Shown: positions 18,036-27,762, numbered from the stretch's first letter. The stretch is 64,000 nt of DNA from Burkholderia cepacia ATCC 25416 (GCF_001411495.1 NZ_CP012982.1:3038001-3102000), one strand, 5' to 3'. The notes: generated by a model from the sequence alone, not told the origin. Translations and numbers: made by a program.

Positions 18036-18386
18036 TCACGCAGCCCGCTTCTGCGAAATCACCAGCAGCGCGCCGTTCTTGTCCTCCAGCACCGCGCGGT
18101 ATTCGTGCGGCCCGGCCTGCACGGGCACGCGCACCGACGCGCCGGCCTTCACGACCCGCGCCATCGCCGCATACAGGTCGTCGTCCTCGTCGACGCGCAG
18201 CGTGAGCGCCGCGCGCTCGACGATCTGCTCGTCGCCCGCGACCAGCGCGATCGTCAGCGGGCCGCCGTCGAGCGCGCAATAACGATCGCCGTCGCGGAAC
18301 TTCACGTTCAGGCCCAGCCCGTCGACGAACAGCGGCAGCGCCGTGTCGATGTCGTCGACGGGATACAGCAGCATCGAAACCTTCAT
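18036..18386 (-). CDS. VOC (glyoxalase/bleomycin-resistance) family protein
   Basis: A 116-residue single-domain VOC protein (MKVSMLLYPVDDIDTALPLF at the N-terminus, HEYRAVLEDKNGALLVISQK at the C-terminus). The family includes glyoxalases, dioxygenases and antibiotic-binding proteins, and the substrate cannot be assigned. AAGGGAG lies before the start. It diverges from the catabolic operon at 18647 and is probably not part of it. Confidence 0.75.
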   Translation of the reverse strand: MKVSMLLYPVDDIDTALPLFVDGLGLNVKFRDGDRYCALDGGPLTIALVAGDEQIVERAALTLRVDEDDDLYAAMARVVKAGASVRVPVQAGPHEYRAVLEDKNGALLVISQKRAA

Positions 18387-18646
18387 CCCGGATCTCCCTT
18401 GTCTTGATGTGGGCGGCGTGCAACGTGCCGCCGTTCGATGCTAGCGCGCCGTTCGTGCGCTCACGCAGTCCGATCGGATGACCGTGAAACCCCTCTGTCC
18501 CCGCATGCGTGCCGATACTCCGAACAGACGATGCCCGCGCCCGGCCGCGCGCCGACACTCCCATCCGTGGACCGTCGCTATTCGTCCGTATCGTGCGGGC
18601 GGGCTGCGCGACCCCGACTCGTCCAACATACATGGAGACGCACGCA

Positions 18647-19786
18647 ATGAAGTTTTCCCTCATCTACGAAGCCCAGACCACCGACGCATCGCGCGAGGGC
18701 GACCACCGGGTATTCAAGGAGACGGTCGAACAGGCGCTGCTCGCCGAGCAGGTCGGCTTCGACACGATCTGGTGCGTCGAGCACACGTCGCTGACCAACT
18801 ATGCGCACATGAGCGCGCCGGAAACCTTCCTTGCGTACCTGGCCGGCCGCACGACGCGCATCGGCCTCGGCCACGGCGTCGTGTGCCTGCCGCCCGCGAT
18901 GAACCACCCGATCAAGGTCGCCGAGCGCGTCGCGCTGCTCGACATCCTGTCGGGCGGCCGCGTGCACTTCGGCGTCGGCAAGGGCGGGAGCCAGCAGGAA
19001 GCCGGCGCGTTCGGCTACGACCTCAACGAGCTGCAGCCGATGATCGACGAATCGATGTACCTCGTGCCGAAGATGTTCGTGCAGGACGAGATCGAGCACG
19101 ACGGCAAGTACATCAAGATCCCGAAGCGTCCGATCCACCCGAAGCCGTTCCAGGACCCGCACCCGCCGATGTACCTCGCGTGCACCAACACCGACGCGCT
19201 ACTGCGCGCCGGCCAGCGCGGGATGGGCGCGCTGGTGCTCGGCTTCGGCGGCCCCGATGAAGTCGCGAAGAAGAACGCCGTGTATCGCGAAGCGTGGGCG
19301 AACCGCAAGCCGGAAGACCAGGTCGGCTTCCGCCCGACCCAGCACCTCGCGGCGCTGTGCCCGACGGTCGTGATGGCCGACGGCCAGGCCGCCCGCAAGA
19401 TCGGCATCCGCGGCCAGCGCTACTTCATGGAATCGCTCGCGTACTGGTACACGGGCGGCGAGCGTCCGGACCCGGCGAAGTGGGGCGACGACCTCGTGCA
19501 GGCCGACACCGGCGAGATGGTGATCCGCTCGCGCTTCGCGTCGGAGGAAGTCGTCGTGAACTTCGCCGATCCGGCGCTCGCGATGATGAACCCGAACCAC
19601 GCGTACGGCACGGTGGACGACTGCATCGGCTATGTCGGCCGCCTGCAGGAAGCCGGCGTCGACGAAGTGCTGTTCCTGTGCCAGATGGGGACGGTGCCGC
19701 ACGAAGCGCAGATGGAGACGATCCGCAATATCGGCGAGCACGTGATCCCGTTCTTCAACAAGGAGAAGGAGCGTGCCTGCGCGTAA
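18647..19786 (+). CDS. LLM-class (luciferase-like) flavin-dependent monooxygenase
   Basis: A 379-residue bacterial luciferase-like enzyme that uses reduced flavin and O2. Landmarks are FSLIYEAQTT at the N-terminus, GFDTIWCVEHTSLTNYAHMS, TRIGLGHGVVCLPPAMNHPI and ALLDILSGGRVHFGVGKG, matching the F420/FMN-binding TIM barrel. The start at 18647 has GGAGA nine bases upstream; an ATG five codons earlier is less well placed. It is the first gene of the left half of the steroid-type cluster, 170 bases before the HsaA-like gene, and could oxidise a ketone or ring carbon of the substrate. The exact reaction is unknown. Confidence 0.85.
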   Translation: MKFSLIYEAQTTDASREGDHRVFKETVEQALLAEQVGFDTIWCVEHTSLTNYAHMSAPETFLAYLAGRTTRIGLGHGVVCLPPAMNHPIKVAERVALLDILSGGRVHFGVGKGGSQQEAGAFGYDLNELQPMIDESMYLVPKMFVQDEIEHDGKYIKIPKRPIHPKPFQDPHPPMYLACTNTDALLRAGQRGMGALVLGFGGPDEVAKKNAVYREAWANRKPEDQVGFRPTQHLAALCPTVVMADGQAARKIGIRGQRYFMESLAYWYTGGERPDPAKWGDDLVQADTGEMVIRSRFASEEVVVNFADPALAMMNPNHAYGTVDDCIGYVGRLQEAGVDEVLFLCQMGTVPHEAQMETIRNIGEHVIPFFNKEKERACA

Positions 19787-19956
19787 GGCGGGGCGGGCCG
19801 CGCCCGTCGTCCCGTCCGGTCGGACGATGCGGCGCGGTCGCGCGAAGCCGACCATCGGTGGTGGCGAGCATCGCCCGCGGCCAGACCGCGCCGGACAACT
19901 TTGAACGAGAGCGGGGCGGGCGCCGCGGCGCAGCCCCCGTTCCACAGGAGACATTC

Positions 19957-21150
19957 GTGCATCGCGACAACGATTCGAACGCATTGGCCGCCACGCTGAT
20001 CGCCCGGGCCGAGGCGCTGGCGCCGACGCTGGCCGGCCGCGCCGCGCAGGCGGAAGCGCAGGGCCGCATCCCGGCCGAGACGATCGCCGACATGCAGGCC
20101 GCCGGTTTCTTCAAGGTGCTGCAGCCGAAGCGCTACGGCGGCTACGAGCTCGATCCGCAGGCGTTCTTCGACATCCAGATGGCACTCGCGCGCGGCTGCA
20201 TGTCGACCGCGTGGGTGTACGGCGTCGTCGGCGTGCACAACTGGCAGCTCGCGCTGTTCGACGAGCGTGCGCAGCAGGACGTGTGGGGCAACGACCCGGC
20301 GACGCTGATCGCGTCGACCTACATGCCGGTCGGCCGCGTCACGCCGGTCGACGGCGGCTTCCGCCTGTCGGGCCACTGGAAGTTCTCGAGCGGCAGCGAA
20401 CTGTGCGAATGGGTGTTCCTCGGCGCGCTGGTGCCGCCGGCCGAGGCCGGCCAGCCGCCCGAATACCGCACCTTCCTGCTGCCGAAATCCGATTACCGGA
20501 TCCAGCAGGACTGGGACGTGCTCGGCCTGCGCGCGACGGGCAGCCACGACATCGTCGTCGACGACGTGTTCGTGCCCGCGTACCGCACGCACAAGGCCAT
20601 CGACGGAATGATGGGCACGAGCCCGGGCCTCGCCGTCAACGATGCGCCGCTGTTCAGGCTGCCGTTCGCGCAGATCTTCGTGCGCGCCGTGTGCACGTCG
20701 TGCATCGGCGCGCTGCAGGGCGCGCTCGACGATTTCACCGGTTATGCGGCCACGCGCGTGTCGGCCAACAGCGGCGCGAAGACGACCGACGATCCGGGTG
20801 CGCAGAACGCGTGCGCGAACGCGGCCGTCGCGATCGACGAGATGAAGGTGCTGCTCAAGCGCAATTTCGCGGAACTGATGGCGTCGGTGACGAGCGGGCC
20901 GGCCGTGTCGATCGAGCGCCGCGTGCATTTCCGCTACCAGTCCGCGCAGGTCGCCGAGCGCTGCGCGCAGGCGGCGAACGCGCTGCTGCGCTACGCGGGC
21001 GGCAACGGCATCTATCACCGCAATCCGCTGGTGCGCCGCTTCCTCGACCTGCATGCGGCCCGCGCGCATTACGCGAACAACGTCGACCGTTTCGGCCAGA
21101 ACCTCGGCGCCGTGATGCTCGGCCGCGAGAACACCGACTTCTTCATCTGA
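19957..21150 (+). CDS. hsaA: HsaA-like flavin-dependent aromatic-ring hydroxylase (oxygenase component)
   Basis: A 397-residue member of the acyl-CoA-dehydrogenase-like two-component monooxygenases. The sequence strongly resembles HsaA, which hydroxylates 3-HSA, the phenolic seco-steroid, to a catechol: GFFKVLQPKRYGGYELDPQA, STAWVYGVVGVHNWQLALFD, WKFSSGSELCEWVFLG and LRATGSHDIVVDDVFVP. The GTG start has AGGAG six bases upstream. Its flavin reductase partner (HsaB-like, 22915) is two genes downstream. It is followed after 10 bases by a KstD-like gene, so the group is one operon. Steroid substrate is inferred from the whole cluster. Confidence 0.8.
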   Translation: MHRDNDSNALAATLIARAEALAPTLAGRAAQAEAQGRIPAETIADMQAAGFFKVLQPKRYGGYELDPQAFFDIQMALARGCMSTAWVYGVVGVHNWQLALFDERAQQDVWGNDPATLIASTYMPVGRVTPVDGGFRLSGHWKFSSGSELCEWVFLGALVPPAEAGQPPEYRTFLLPKSDYRIQQDWDVLGLRATGSHDIVVDDVFVPAYRTHKAIDGMMGTSPGLAVNDAPLFRLPFAQIFVRAVCTSCIGALQGALDDFTGYAATRVSANSGAKTTDDPGAQNACANAAVAIDEMKVLLKRNFAELMASVTSGPAVSIERRVHFRYQSAQVAERCAQAANALLRYAGGNGIYHRNPLVRRFLDLHAARAHYANNVDRFGQNLGAVMLGRENTDFFI

Positions 21151-21160
21151 CGGAGACGCG

Positions 21161-22918
21161 ATGAACGACCCGCAAGCACAGCAATACGTGTTCGACGTGG
21201 TGGTCGTCGGTTCGGGCGCGGGCGCGCTGCTCGCCGCGTGCCGCGCGGCCGACCGCGGCCTGTCCGTCGTCGTGATCGAGAAGACGGCGCTGTACGGCGG
21301 CACGTCGGCCGTGTCGGGCGGCGGGATCTGGGTGCCGTGCAACCACCACATCGCCGAATTGGGCGCGACCGATTCGCGCGAGGCCGCGCGCGGCTATATC
21401 GAAGCCTGCGTGGCCGGCGCGTCGACGCCCGAGAAGCTCGACGCGTATCTCGACCGCGCGCCGGAGATGCTGCGCTACCTCGAATCGAAGACCCCGGTGC
21501 GCTACCAGTCGCTGCCGAAGTACGCGGACTATTTCCAGAAGGTGCCGGGCGCGATGCCGGGTTATCGCGCGCTCGATCCGCTGCCGTTCGACGGCGGCCT
21601 GCTCGGCGACGAGCTCGACCGGCTGCGGCCGCCGTCGCCCGGCACGCTGATCGGCGGACGTGTGGCGGTGACGTCGAAGGAGGCGCACACGCTGTTCTCG
21701 CGCGGGCCCGGCTTCATGAAGCTCGCGATCGCACAGTTCGGCCGCTATTGGCTCGATATCGGGATGCGCCGCCGCACGCGGCGCGACCGGCGCCTGACGC
21801 TCGGCAATGCGCTGATCGGCGGGCTGCGCCGCGCGCTGCTCGAGCGCAACGTGCCCGTGTGGCTCGACACGCCGATGCGCGACCTGCTCGACGTGGACGG
21901 CCGCGTGACGGGCGTGCGCGCGCAGCGTTTCGGGCAGCCCGTGACGATCGCCGCGCGACGCGGCGTGATCCTCGGCGCGGGCGGTTTCGAGCGCAACCAG
22001 CCGATGCGCGAACGCTACCTGCCGCAGCCGACGCAGGCGCAGTGGAGCGCGACGCCGCCTGCCAACACCGGCGATGCGATCGCCGAAGGCCATCGGCTCG
22101 GCGGCGCGCTGGCGCTGATGGAACACGTGTGGGGCGCACCGACGGTCGGGGTCGCCGGCGAGGAGAAACAGCGCGCGTTGTTCGTCGAACGCAACCTGCC
22201 GGGCTGCGTGATCGTCAACGGCCTCGGCAAGCGCTTCGTCAACGAAGCCGCGCCGTATTCCGAATTCGTGCCGGCGATGTATCGCGACCATGCGCGCACC
22301 GGTGCGAGCGTGCCCGCATGGATGGTGTTCGACGCGCGGTTTCGCCGCAAGTATCCGTGCGGGCCGATCATGCCGGCGTCGATGATGCCCGATGCGCGGA
22401 TCCCGGCAGCGTTTCGCGACGTACTCGTGAAGGCCGACACGATCGACGCGCTTGCGGCGCGCATCGGCGTCGACGCGGCCGGGCTGCACGACACGCTGCG
22501 CGACATGGCGCGCTACGCGGCGACCGGAATCGACGAGGCCTTCGGCAAGGGCGACAACGCGTTCGACACGTACTACGGCGATCCGCGGAACGAGCCGAAC
22601 CCATGCCTCGGGCCGGTCGACCAGGCGCCGTTCTACGCGGTGCGGATCGACGCGGGCGACATCGGCACGAAGGGCGGGCTCGTCACCGACGCGCTGGCCC
22701 GCGTGCTGCGCGCCGACGGCGAGCCGATCGCCGGCCTTTACGCGATCGGCAACACCAGCGCGTCGATGATGGGCGCGAGCTACCCCGGCGCGGGCTCGAC
22801 GCTCGGCCCGGCGATGACCTTCGGGTATATCGCCGCCGATCACCTGGCCGCGCACGCGGCCGACGCCGGCGGCCGGCCGGCCCGGCCATCCACGACTGAA
22901 CTTGACGGAGTCCAATGA
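21161..22918 (+). CDS. kstD: KstD-like FAD-dependent 3-ketosteroid delta-1-dehydrogenase
   Basis: A 585-residue FAD-dependent dehydrogenase of the 3-ketosteroid-delta-1/fumarate-reductase family. The FAD-binding Rossmann motif is VVVVGSGAGALLAACRAADR (about residues 9-28), followed by the family block YGGTSAVSGGGIWVPCNH. The C-terminus has IAGLYAIGNTSASMMGASYP and GAGSTLGPAMTFGYIAADHL, as in KstD enzymes, which introduce a double bond into ring A. It lies 10 bases after the HsaA-like gene and overlaps the HsaB-like gene by four bases. The substrate is inferred. Confidence 0.85.
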   Translation: MNDPQAQQYVFDVVVVGSGAGALLAACRAADRGLSVVVIEKTALYGGTSAVSGGGIWVPCNHHIAELGATDSREAARGYIEACVAGASTPEKLDAYLDRAPEMLRYLESKTPVRYQSLPKYADYFQKVPGAMPGYRALDPLPFDGGLLGDELDRLRPPSPGTLIGGRVAVTSKEAHTLFSRGPGFMKLAIAQFGRYWLDIGMRRRTRRDRRLTLGNALIGGLRRALLERNVPVWLDTPMRDLLDVDGRVTGVRAQRFGQPVTIAARRGVILGAGGFERNQPMRERYLPQPTQAQWSATPPANTGDAIAEGHRLGGALALMEHVWGAPTVGVAGEEKQRALFVERNLPGCVIVNGLGKRFVNEAAPYSEFVPAMYRDHARTGASVPAWMVFDARFRRKYPCGPIMPASMMPDARIPAAFRDVLVKADTIDALAARIGVDAAGLHDTLRDMARYAATGIDEAFGKGDNAFDTYYGDPRNEPNPCLGPVDQAPFYAVRIDAGDIGTKGGLVTDALARVLRADGEPIAGLYAIGNTSASMMGASYPGAGSTLGPAMTFGYIAADHLAAHAADAGGRPARPSTTELDGVQ

Positions 22919-23436
22919 TGAGCGATCTCACCCCCCATCCGCTGCGCACCGACATGCTGCTCGCGATGCGCCGCCTCGCGCGCTCCGTCACGGTCATCAG
23001 CAGCGCGCACGACGGCCGGCGCTACTCGATGTCCGCGACGGCGGTCGATTCGCTGTCGACCGATCCGCCTTCGCTGCTGATCTGCATCAACCGCACCGCG
23101 TCGCTGTATCCGCCGCTCGATGCGGGCGCCCCGTTCTGCGTGAACGTGCTGTCGGCCCGCCACGAAGGCATCGCGATCGACTGCAGCGGCCGGCTGAAGG
23201 GCGAAGCGCGCTTCACGACCGGCGACTGGCACACGTCGCCGCACGGCGTGCCCTATCTGCGCGATTCGCAGGCGAGCCTCGTTTGCGAGCAGGACGGCCG
23301 CTTCGAATACGGCACGCATACGGTGTTCATCGGGCGCATTCGCGAGGTGCTGATGTGCGGCGACGTCGATCCGCTCGTCTATCTCGACGGCGCCTACACG
23401 ACGCCCGGCGCGCCGGTGGCCCGTGCGGCCGCGTGA
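22915..23436 (+). CDS. hsaB: HsaB-like flavin reductase
   Basis: A 173-residue flavin reductase domain protein (family block RSVTVISSAHDGRRYSMSAT, AVDSLSTDPPSLLICINRTA, FCVNVLSARHEGIA). It would supply reduced flavin to the HsaA-like oxygenase encoded two genes upstream. Two adjacent ATGs (22915 and 22918) are possible starts; GGAG lies upstream and the first overlaps the KstD-like stop codon. The pairing with HsaA is inferred from synteny and similarity. Confidence 0.82.
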   Translation: MMSDLTPHPLRTDMLLAMRRLARSVTVISSAHDGRRYSMSATAVDSLSTDPPSLLICINRTASLYPPLDAGAPFCVNVLSARHEGIAIDCSGRLKGEARFTTGDWHTSPHGVPYLRDSQASLVCEQDGRFEYGTHTVFIGRIREVLMCGDVDPLVYLDGAYTTPGAPVARAAA

Positions 23437-23451
23437 CGTGAGGAGCCGGCG

Positions 23452-24540
23452 ATGAGCGATTCGCGCTTCCATCGGCTGACCGTTGCCGAAGTGATTGCCG
23501 AAAGCGACGACGCGTGCTCGTTCGTGTTCGACGTGCCGGCCGCGTTGCGCGACGCATTCGCGTACCGGCCCGGGCAGTTCCTGACGCTGAACGTGCCGTG
23601 CGCGGCCGCGGCCGTTGCGCGCTGCTATTCGCTGTCGAGCGCGCCCGGCATCGACGCCGCGCCGAAGATCACCGTCAAGCGCGTGCGCGACGGCCGGGCG
23701 TCGAACTGGCTGTGCGACCGCGTGCGGGCGGGCGACACGCTCGAGGTGCTGCCGCCGGCCGGCGTGTTCACGCCGCGCGCGCTCGACGGCGACCTGCTGC
23801 TGTTCGCGGGCGGCAGCGGCATCACGCCCGTGCTGTCGATCCTGAAATCGGCGCTCGTGCACGGGCGCGGGATGCTGACGCTGATCTACGCGAACCGCGA
23901 CGAACGCTCGGTGATTTTCCGCGACGAACTTCAGCAGCTCGCGCAGCGCCATCCCGGGCGCGTGCGCGTGATCCACTGGCTCGACAGCGTGCAGGGCATT
24001 CCGCAGCAGCGTCATCTCGAGGAACTCGCGCGGCCGTTCAGCCGGCAGGAGACGTTCATCTGCGGGCCCGCGCTGTTCATGGAGAACGCGCTGGCCGCGA
24101 TGCTCGGCCTCGGGCTGCCGCGTGCGCGCGTGTATGTCGAGCGGTTCGCGTCGTTGCCCGATGCGCCGGCGCAGGCCGCGGCAACGGCGACTACAGCGAC
24201 TACAGCGACTACAGCGACTACAGCGACTACAGCGACTACAGCGACAACGTCGGCGCCCGGCGACGGTGCGGCGATCGAGACGGTGCTCGACGGCGACGCG
24301 TTCGCGTTCGACAGCGCGCCCGGCGAAACGCTGCTCGACGCGATGCTGCGCGCCGGCGTGCCGGCGCCGAATTCCTGCCGGATGGGGCAATGCGGCGCGT
24401 GCATGTGCCGGATCGAGCGCGGCGAGGTCGCGCTCGACAGCAACCACGTGCTCGACGACGACGAGATCGCGGCCGGCTGGACGCTCGCCTGTTGCGCACG
24501 GCCCGCGAGCGATGCACTGCGCGTCGTGTTTCCCGACTGA
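23452..24540 (+). CDS. kshB: KshB-like FAD/NAD(P)H reductase with 2Fe-2S domain
   Basis: A 362-residue three-domain reductase: FAD-binding domain (YRPGQFLTLNVPC and RCYSLSSAPG, about residues 38-70), NAD-binding domain (LLLFAGGSGITPVLSILKSA and CGPALFMENAL) and a C-terminal plant-type 2Fe-2S ferredoxin (CRMGQCGACMCRIE plus a later Cys, pattern C-x4-C-x2-C-x29-C). It matches KshB, the reductase of 3-ketosteroid 9-alpha-hydroxylase, in layout and motifs. A Thr/Ala linker encoded by six 9-bp repeats joins the NAD and ferredoxin domains. The oxygenase KshA is not in this window. Confidence 0.85.
   Translation: MSDSRFHRLTVAEVIAESDDACSFVFDVPAALRDAFAYRPGQFLTLNVPCAAAAVARCYSLSSAPGIDAAPKITVKRVRDGRASNWLCDRVRAGDTLEVLPPAGVFTPRALDGDLLLFAGGSGITPVLSILKSALVHGRGMLTLIYANRDERSVIFRDELQQLAQRHPGRVRVIHWLDSVQGIPQQRHLEELARPFSRQETFICGPALFMENALAAMLGLGLPRARVYVERFASLPDAPAQAAATATTATTATTATTATTATTATTSAPGDGAAIETVLDGDAFAFDSAPGETLLDAMLRAGVPAPNSCRMGQCGACMCRIERGEVALDSNHVLDDDEIAAGWTLACCARPASDALRVVFPD
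24187..24240 (+). repeat. Six tandem 9-bp repeats coding an (Ala-Thr-Thr)n linker
   Basis: The unit GCGACTACA is repeated six times perfectly and a degenerate unit follows. It lies inside the reductase gene between the NAD-binding and ferredoxin domains and codes for Ala-Thr-Thr repeats. Because the unit is nine bases, copy-number change would alter linker length without breaking the frame. Confidence 0.95.
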
Positions 24541-24579
24541 GCCGACGCGCGCCGGCGGCGCGCGCGGCCACCCTGATCT

Positions 24580-26166
24580 ATGACGATGGACAACGAAATC
24601 CTGACCACGCCCGCGCTGATCGCACGGGCAGCCGCGCGCCACGGCGCGCATCCGGCGATCGAGTCGGAGCACGGCCGGCTGACCTACGCGGAACTCGACA
24701 CGGCCCGCCTCGACGCGGCCCGCGCGCTGCTCGCGAGCGGCATCGAGGCCGGCGACCGCATCGCGGTGTGGGCGCCGAACCTGCCGCAATGGATCGTCGC
24801 GGCGCTGGCGATCCACACCGTCGGCGCGATCCTCGTGCCGGTCAACACACGGATGAAGGGGATGGAGGTGGGCGGCATCCTGCACGACGGCGGCGCGCGG
24901 CTGCTGTTCTGCTGCGGCACGTTCCTCGGCGAATCCTATCCGGCGATGCTCGCGCCGCACCGGCCCGCGACGCTCGAGCGCGTCGTCGTGTTCGATGGCG
25001 AACCGCCGCCCGGCGCGCACGACGAGACCTGGAACGCGTTCCTCGCGCGCGGCGCCGAAGTGCCGCTGGACGCGGTGCGCGAACGCGAGGCACTGGTGAC
25101 GCCCGACACCGTGATGGACCTGATGTTCACGTCCGGCACGACGGGCCGCCCGAAGGGCGTGATGACCGCGCACGGCCAGAACCTGCGCGCCGCGCAGGCG
25201 TGGGCGGCGATCGCCGGCGTGCGTCCTGACGACCGCTACCTGATCGTCAATCCGTTCTTCCACACGTTCGGCTACAAGGCGGGCTGGCTCGCCGCGCTGT
25301 CGAGCGGCGCGACCGTGCTGCCGCATCTCGTGTTCCAGCCGGCCGACGTGCTGCGGCGCGTTGCCGACGACCGCATATCGGTGCTGCCCGGCCCGCCGAC
25401 GCTGTACTACGCGCTGCTCGACGCGCCCGATCGCGCGACGCGCGACCTGTCGTCGCTGCGGATCGCGGTCACGGGCGCGGCGGCGATCGCCCCGAGCCTG
25501 ATCGAACGGATGCGCGCCGAGCTCGGCTTCGAGACGGTGCTGACCGGCTACGGGCTGACCGAATCGTGCGGCTTCGCGACGCTGTGCCGTCAAGGCGACG
25601 ATGCGCAGACGGTCGCCTGTACGTCCGGCCGGCCGATGCCGGATGTCGAATTGCGCATCGCGGGGCCGGGCGGCGCGCCGCTCGGGCCGGACGAGACCGG
25701 CGAGATCTGGGTGCGCGGCTACAACGTGATGCGCGGCTATTTCAACCAGCCGGACGCGACGCGCGAAACCGTCGATCCCGATGGCTGGCTGCATACGGGC
25801 GATCTCGGCTGCGTCGACGCGAACGGCAACCTGAAGATCACCGACCGCATCAAGGACATGTTCATCGTCGGCGGCTTCAACTGCTATCCGGCCGAGATCG
25901 AGCGACTGCTCGCCGCGCATCCGGCGATCGCACAGGTCGCGCTGGTCGGCGTGCCCGATACGCGGCTCGGCGAGGTCGGGCACGCGTATGTCGTGCTGCG
26001 GCCGGGCGCGCATGCCGACGCCGACGAACTGAACGACTGGGCGCGCCGCAACATGGCGAACTACAAGGTGCCGCGCTATTTCACGTTCGTCGTGCAACTG
26101 CCGACGAGTGCGGCCGGGAAGGTGCTGAAGTACCGCCTGCGAGCGGGGACCGAGGCGGCGGCCTGA
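24580..26166 (+). CDS. fadD3: FadD3-like acyl-CoA ligase (AMP-dependent)
   Basis: A 528-residue adenylate-forming enzyme. Motifs are the P-loop LMFTSGTTGRPKGVM, TGYGLTESCG, the hinge/adenylation block GWLHTGDLGCVDANGNLKIT with DRIKDMFIVGGFNCYPAEIE, and the catalytic Lys in AGKVLKYRLR. It resembles FadD3, which activates HIP, the C/D-ring propionate left after ring A/B removal, as a CoA thioester. It is 39 bases after the KshB-like gene. Substrate specificity is inferred from the cluster and could differ. Confidence 0.82.
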   Translation: MTMDNEILTTPALIARAAARHGAHPAIESEHGRLTYAELDTARLDAARALLASGIEAGDRIAVWAPNLPQWIVAALAIHTVGAILVPVNTRMKGMEVGGILHDGGARLLFCCGTFLGESYPAMLAPHRPATLERVVVFDGEPPPGAHDETWNAFLARGAEVPLDAVREREALVTPDTVMDLMFTSGTTGRPKGVMTAHGQNLRAAQAWAAIAGVRPDDRYLIVNPFFHTFGYKAGWLAALSSGATVLPHLVFQPADVLRRVADDRISVLPGPPTLYYALLDAPDRATRDLSSLRIAVTGAAAIAPSLIERMRAELGFETVLTGYGLTESCGFATLCRQGDDAQTVACTSGRPMPDVELRIAGPGGAPLGPDETGEIWVRGYNVMRGYFNQPDATRETVDPDGWLHTGDLGCVDANGNLKITDRIKDMFIVGGFNCYPAEIERLLAAHPAIAQVALVGVPDTRLGEVGHAYVVLRPGAHADADELNDWARRNMANYKVPRYFTFVVQLPTSAAGKVLKYRLRAGTEAAA

Positions 26167-26198
26167 GCGCCGCCGCCGTACACGAACGGGACGAACGC

Positions 26199-26972
26199 AT
26201 GAACGACAACGGGTTTCCGCAGGGTGCGGTGCTGGTGTTCGGCGGCAGCGGCGGGATCGGGCAGGGTGTCGCGCTCGAATTCGCGCGGGCCGGTGTGCCG
26301 GTCGTGGTGGGCTACCGCAGCAAGGCCGACGTGGCCGAGCGGGTCGCGCGCGACATTCGCGGCGAGGGTGTCGCGGCCACCACGCACTGCGTGGACGTGA
26401 CCGATCCCGCACAGGTCGACGCCGCGCTCGCGGCCGCGATCGGCGCGCATGGCCGCGTGCACACGGTGGTCTGGGCGGCCGGGCCGTTCGTGAAGCAGCG
26501 TCATATCGGCGACATGACGCACGACGACTGGCGCCGCGCGATCGACGTCGAGACGATCGGCTTCTTCGTGGCGGCGAAGGCCGCGCTGCCGCACTTCCGT
26601 GCGTCGGGCGGCGGATCGTTCGTGACGCTCGGGTCGGCCGGGCACGTGCGCTGGCCCGAGCGCGACGGGCTGTCGGTCGCACCGAAGGCAGCGAACGAGG
26701 CGCTGGTGAAAGGGTTGGCGCGCGAGGAAGGGCGCTACGACATTCGCGCGAATTCGATCCTGGTCGGCGTGATCGAGGCCGGGATGTTTCCGGTGCTGCT
26801 CGAACAGGGGCAGTTCGACCAGGCGTGGATCGACGAGACGCAGAAGATGCTCGCGCTCAAGCGCTGGGGGAAGGCGCACGATGTCGGGCGGGCGGCGGTG
26901 TTCCTGGCGTCGGATCGGGCTGGTTACATTACCGGGCAGCAGTTGAATGTTTCCGGTGGGTATGGGTTGTAG
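26199..26972 (+). CDS. Short-chain dehydrogenase/reductase (SDR)
   Basis: A 257-residue classical SDR. The cofactor loop is FGGSGGIGQG (residues about 15-24), and the catalytic region has SAGHVRWPERDG then APKAANEALVKG, where the usual Tyr of YxxxK is replaced by Val-Ala-Pro-Lys; the Lys is kept. The C-terminus GYITGQQLNVSGGYGL is typical. The missing Tyr suggests altered chemistry or a non-canonical member. It is the last gene of the left catabolic operon, 32 bases after the acyl-CoA ligase. Confidence 0.8.
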   Translation: MNDNGFPQGAVLVFGGSGGIGQGVALEFARAGVPVVVGYRSKADVAERVARDIRGEGVAATTHCVDVTDPAQVDAALAAAIGAHGRVHTVVWAAGPFVKQRHIGDMTHDDWRRAIDVETIGFFVAAKAALPHFRASGGGSFVTLGSAGHVRWPERDGLSVAPKAANEALVKGLAREEGRYDIRANSILVGVIEAGMFPVLLEQGQFDQAWIDETQKMLALKRWGKAHDVGRAAVFLASDRAGYITGQQLNVSGGYGL

Positions 26973-27762
26973 CGGCACGCCGAAGTGGCAAATTCATTCG
27001 GACAACCGTATCTGAACGGTCGGTAGTTTTGCGCGCGGATATCGCGCGCCATCCCTTCCGAAAATCATCGACGACGCGGGCCGATATACCGATCGGCTCG
27101 CGTATCGCATCTGTGCCGGGCTCGGACAGATGGATGCGCACGCATCGGTATTCACCCTGCCTCGTCACGCACGATCGCGCATCGGCATCGCGTGCGCCCG
27201 GCAAAAGGTCACACTTTTGCAACGCTTTTCCGACGTATTCCTCTGCACACGATTGATCGTCGTGGCGACGCGCGTGCGCTGACGGCCGTCCGGCCTCGAT
27301 CCACAGGCGCTGCGCGATCGACGCGCAATTCCGCCAATCGCGCCTTTCGGCTCGGCGCGTCGGATACGGATACGTTCCTGAAACATTTCCCCACCATTGC
27401 GCCCCGCGTTGCCGCCCGTGCGACGCGGACACGCTTTTCCCGCTTCGATTTGCGCCGCATGGCACGTGCCTTGCGGTTGACCCGGTGCCGCCGGCGCAAA
27501 CGAATTTCGCGAGAACGACGAACGCGTCGGCGGCATGCAACGACATCGAAACAAACGGGGAATCGGATCGGGCCGCGGGCGTCGCCTGTCGCGACGTACC
27601 TGCCGCGCATGTCGTATCGGTCATGCGCATGGGCAACGTGTTCCCGATCCGTCGAACAGCAAGCGTGCTTGCAAGGTGTCGTGCCGGGGTTCGCACCACG
27701 CATGGCGACGCAGGCCGCATGCGTTGGCGAGGCGCGCCCGGCACATGTCGGGGGAGGCGCCC
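26973..27762. other. Long intergenic region before the outer-membrane protein gene
   Basis: About 790 bases with no supported gene; the open frames here are Arg-rich shadows without ribosome-binding sites. Just after the SDR stop there is an imperfect inverted repeat around GGATATCG (about 27033-27053) with GC arms and an upstream T run, which could be a terminator or structured element. No promoter was identified with confidence. Confidence 0.35.

Noticed and set aside
24187..24240. Tandem repeats as a possible CRISPR array
   Set aside because: Units are 9 bases with no spacers and lie in frame inside a gene.
22840..26682. A 1280-codon open frame on the minus strand opposite the catabolic operon
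   Set aside because: Composition is Arg/Ala/His-rich and has no domain; the plus-strand frames carry clear enzyme motifs.
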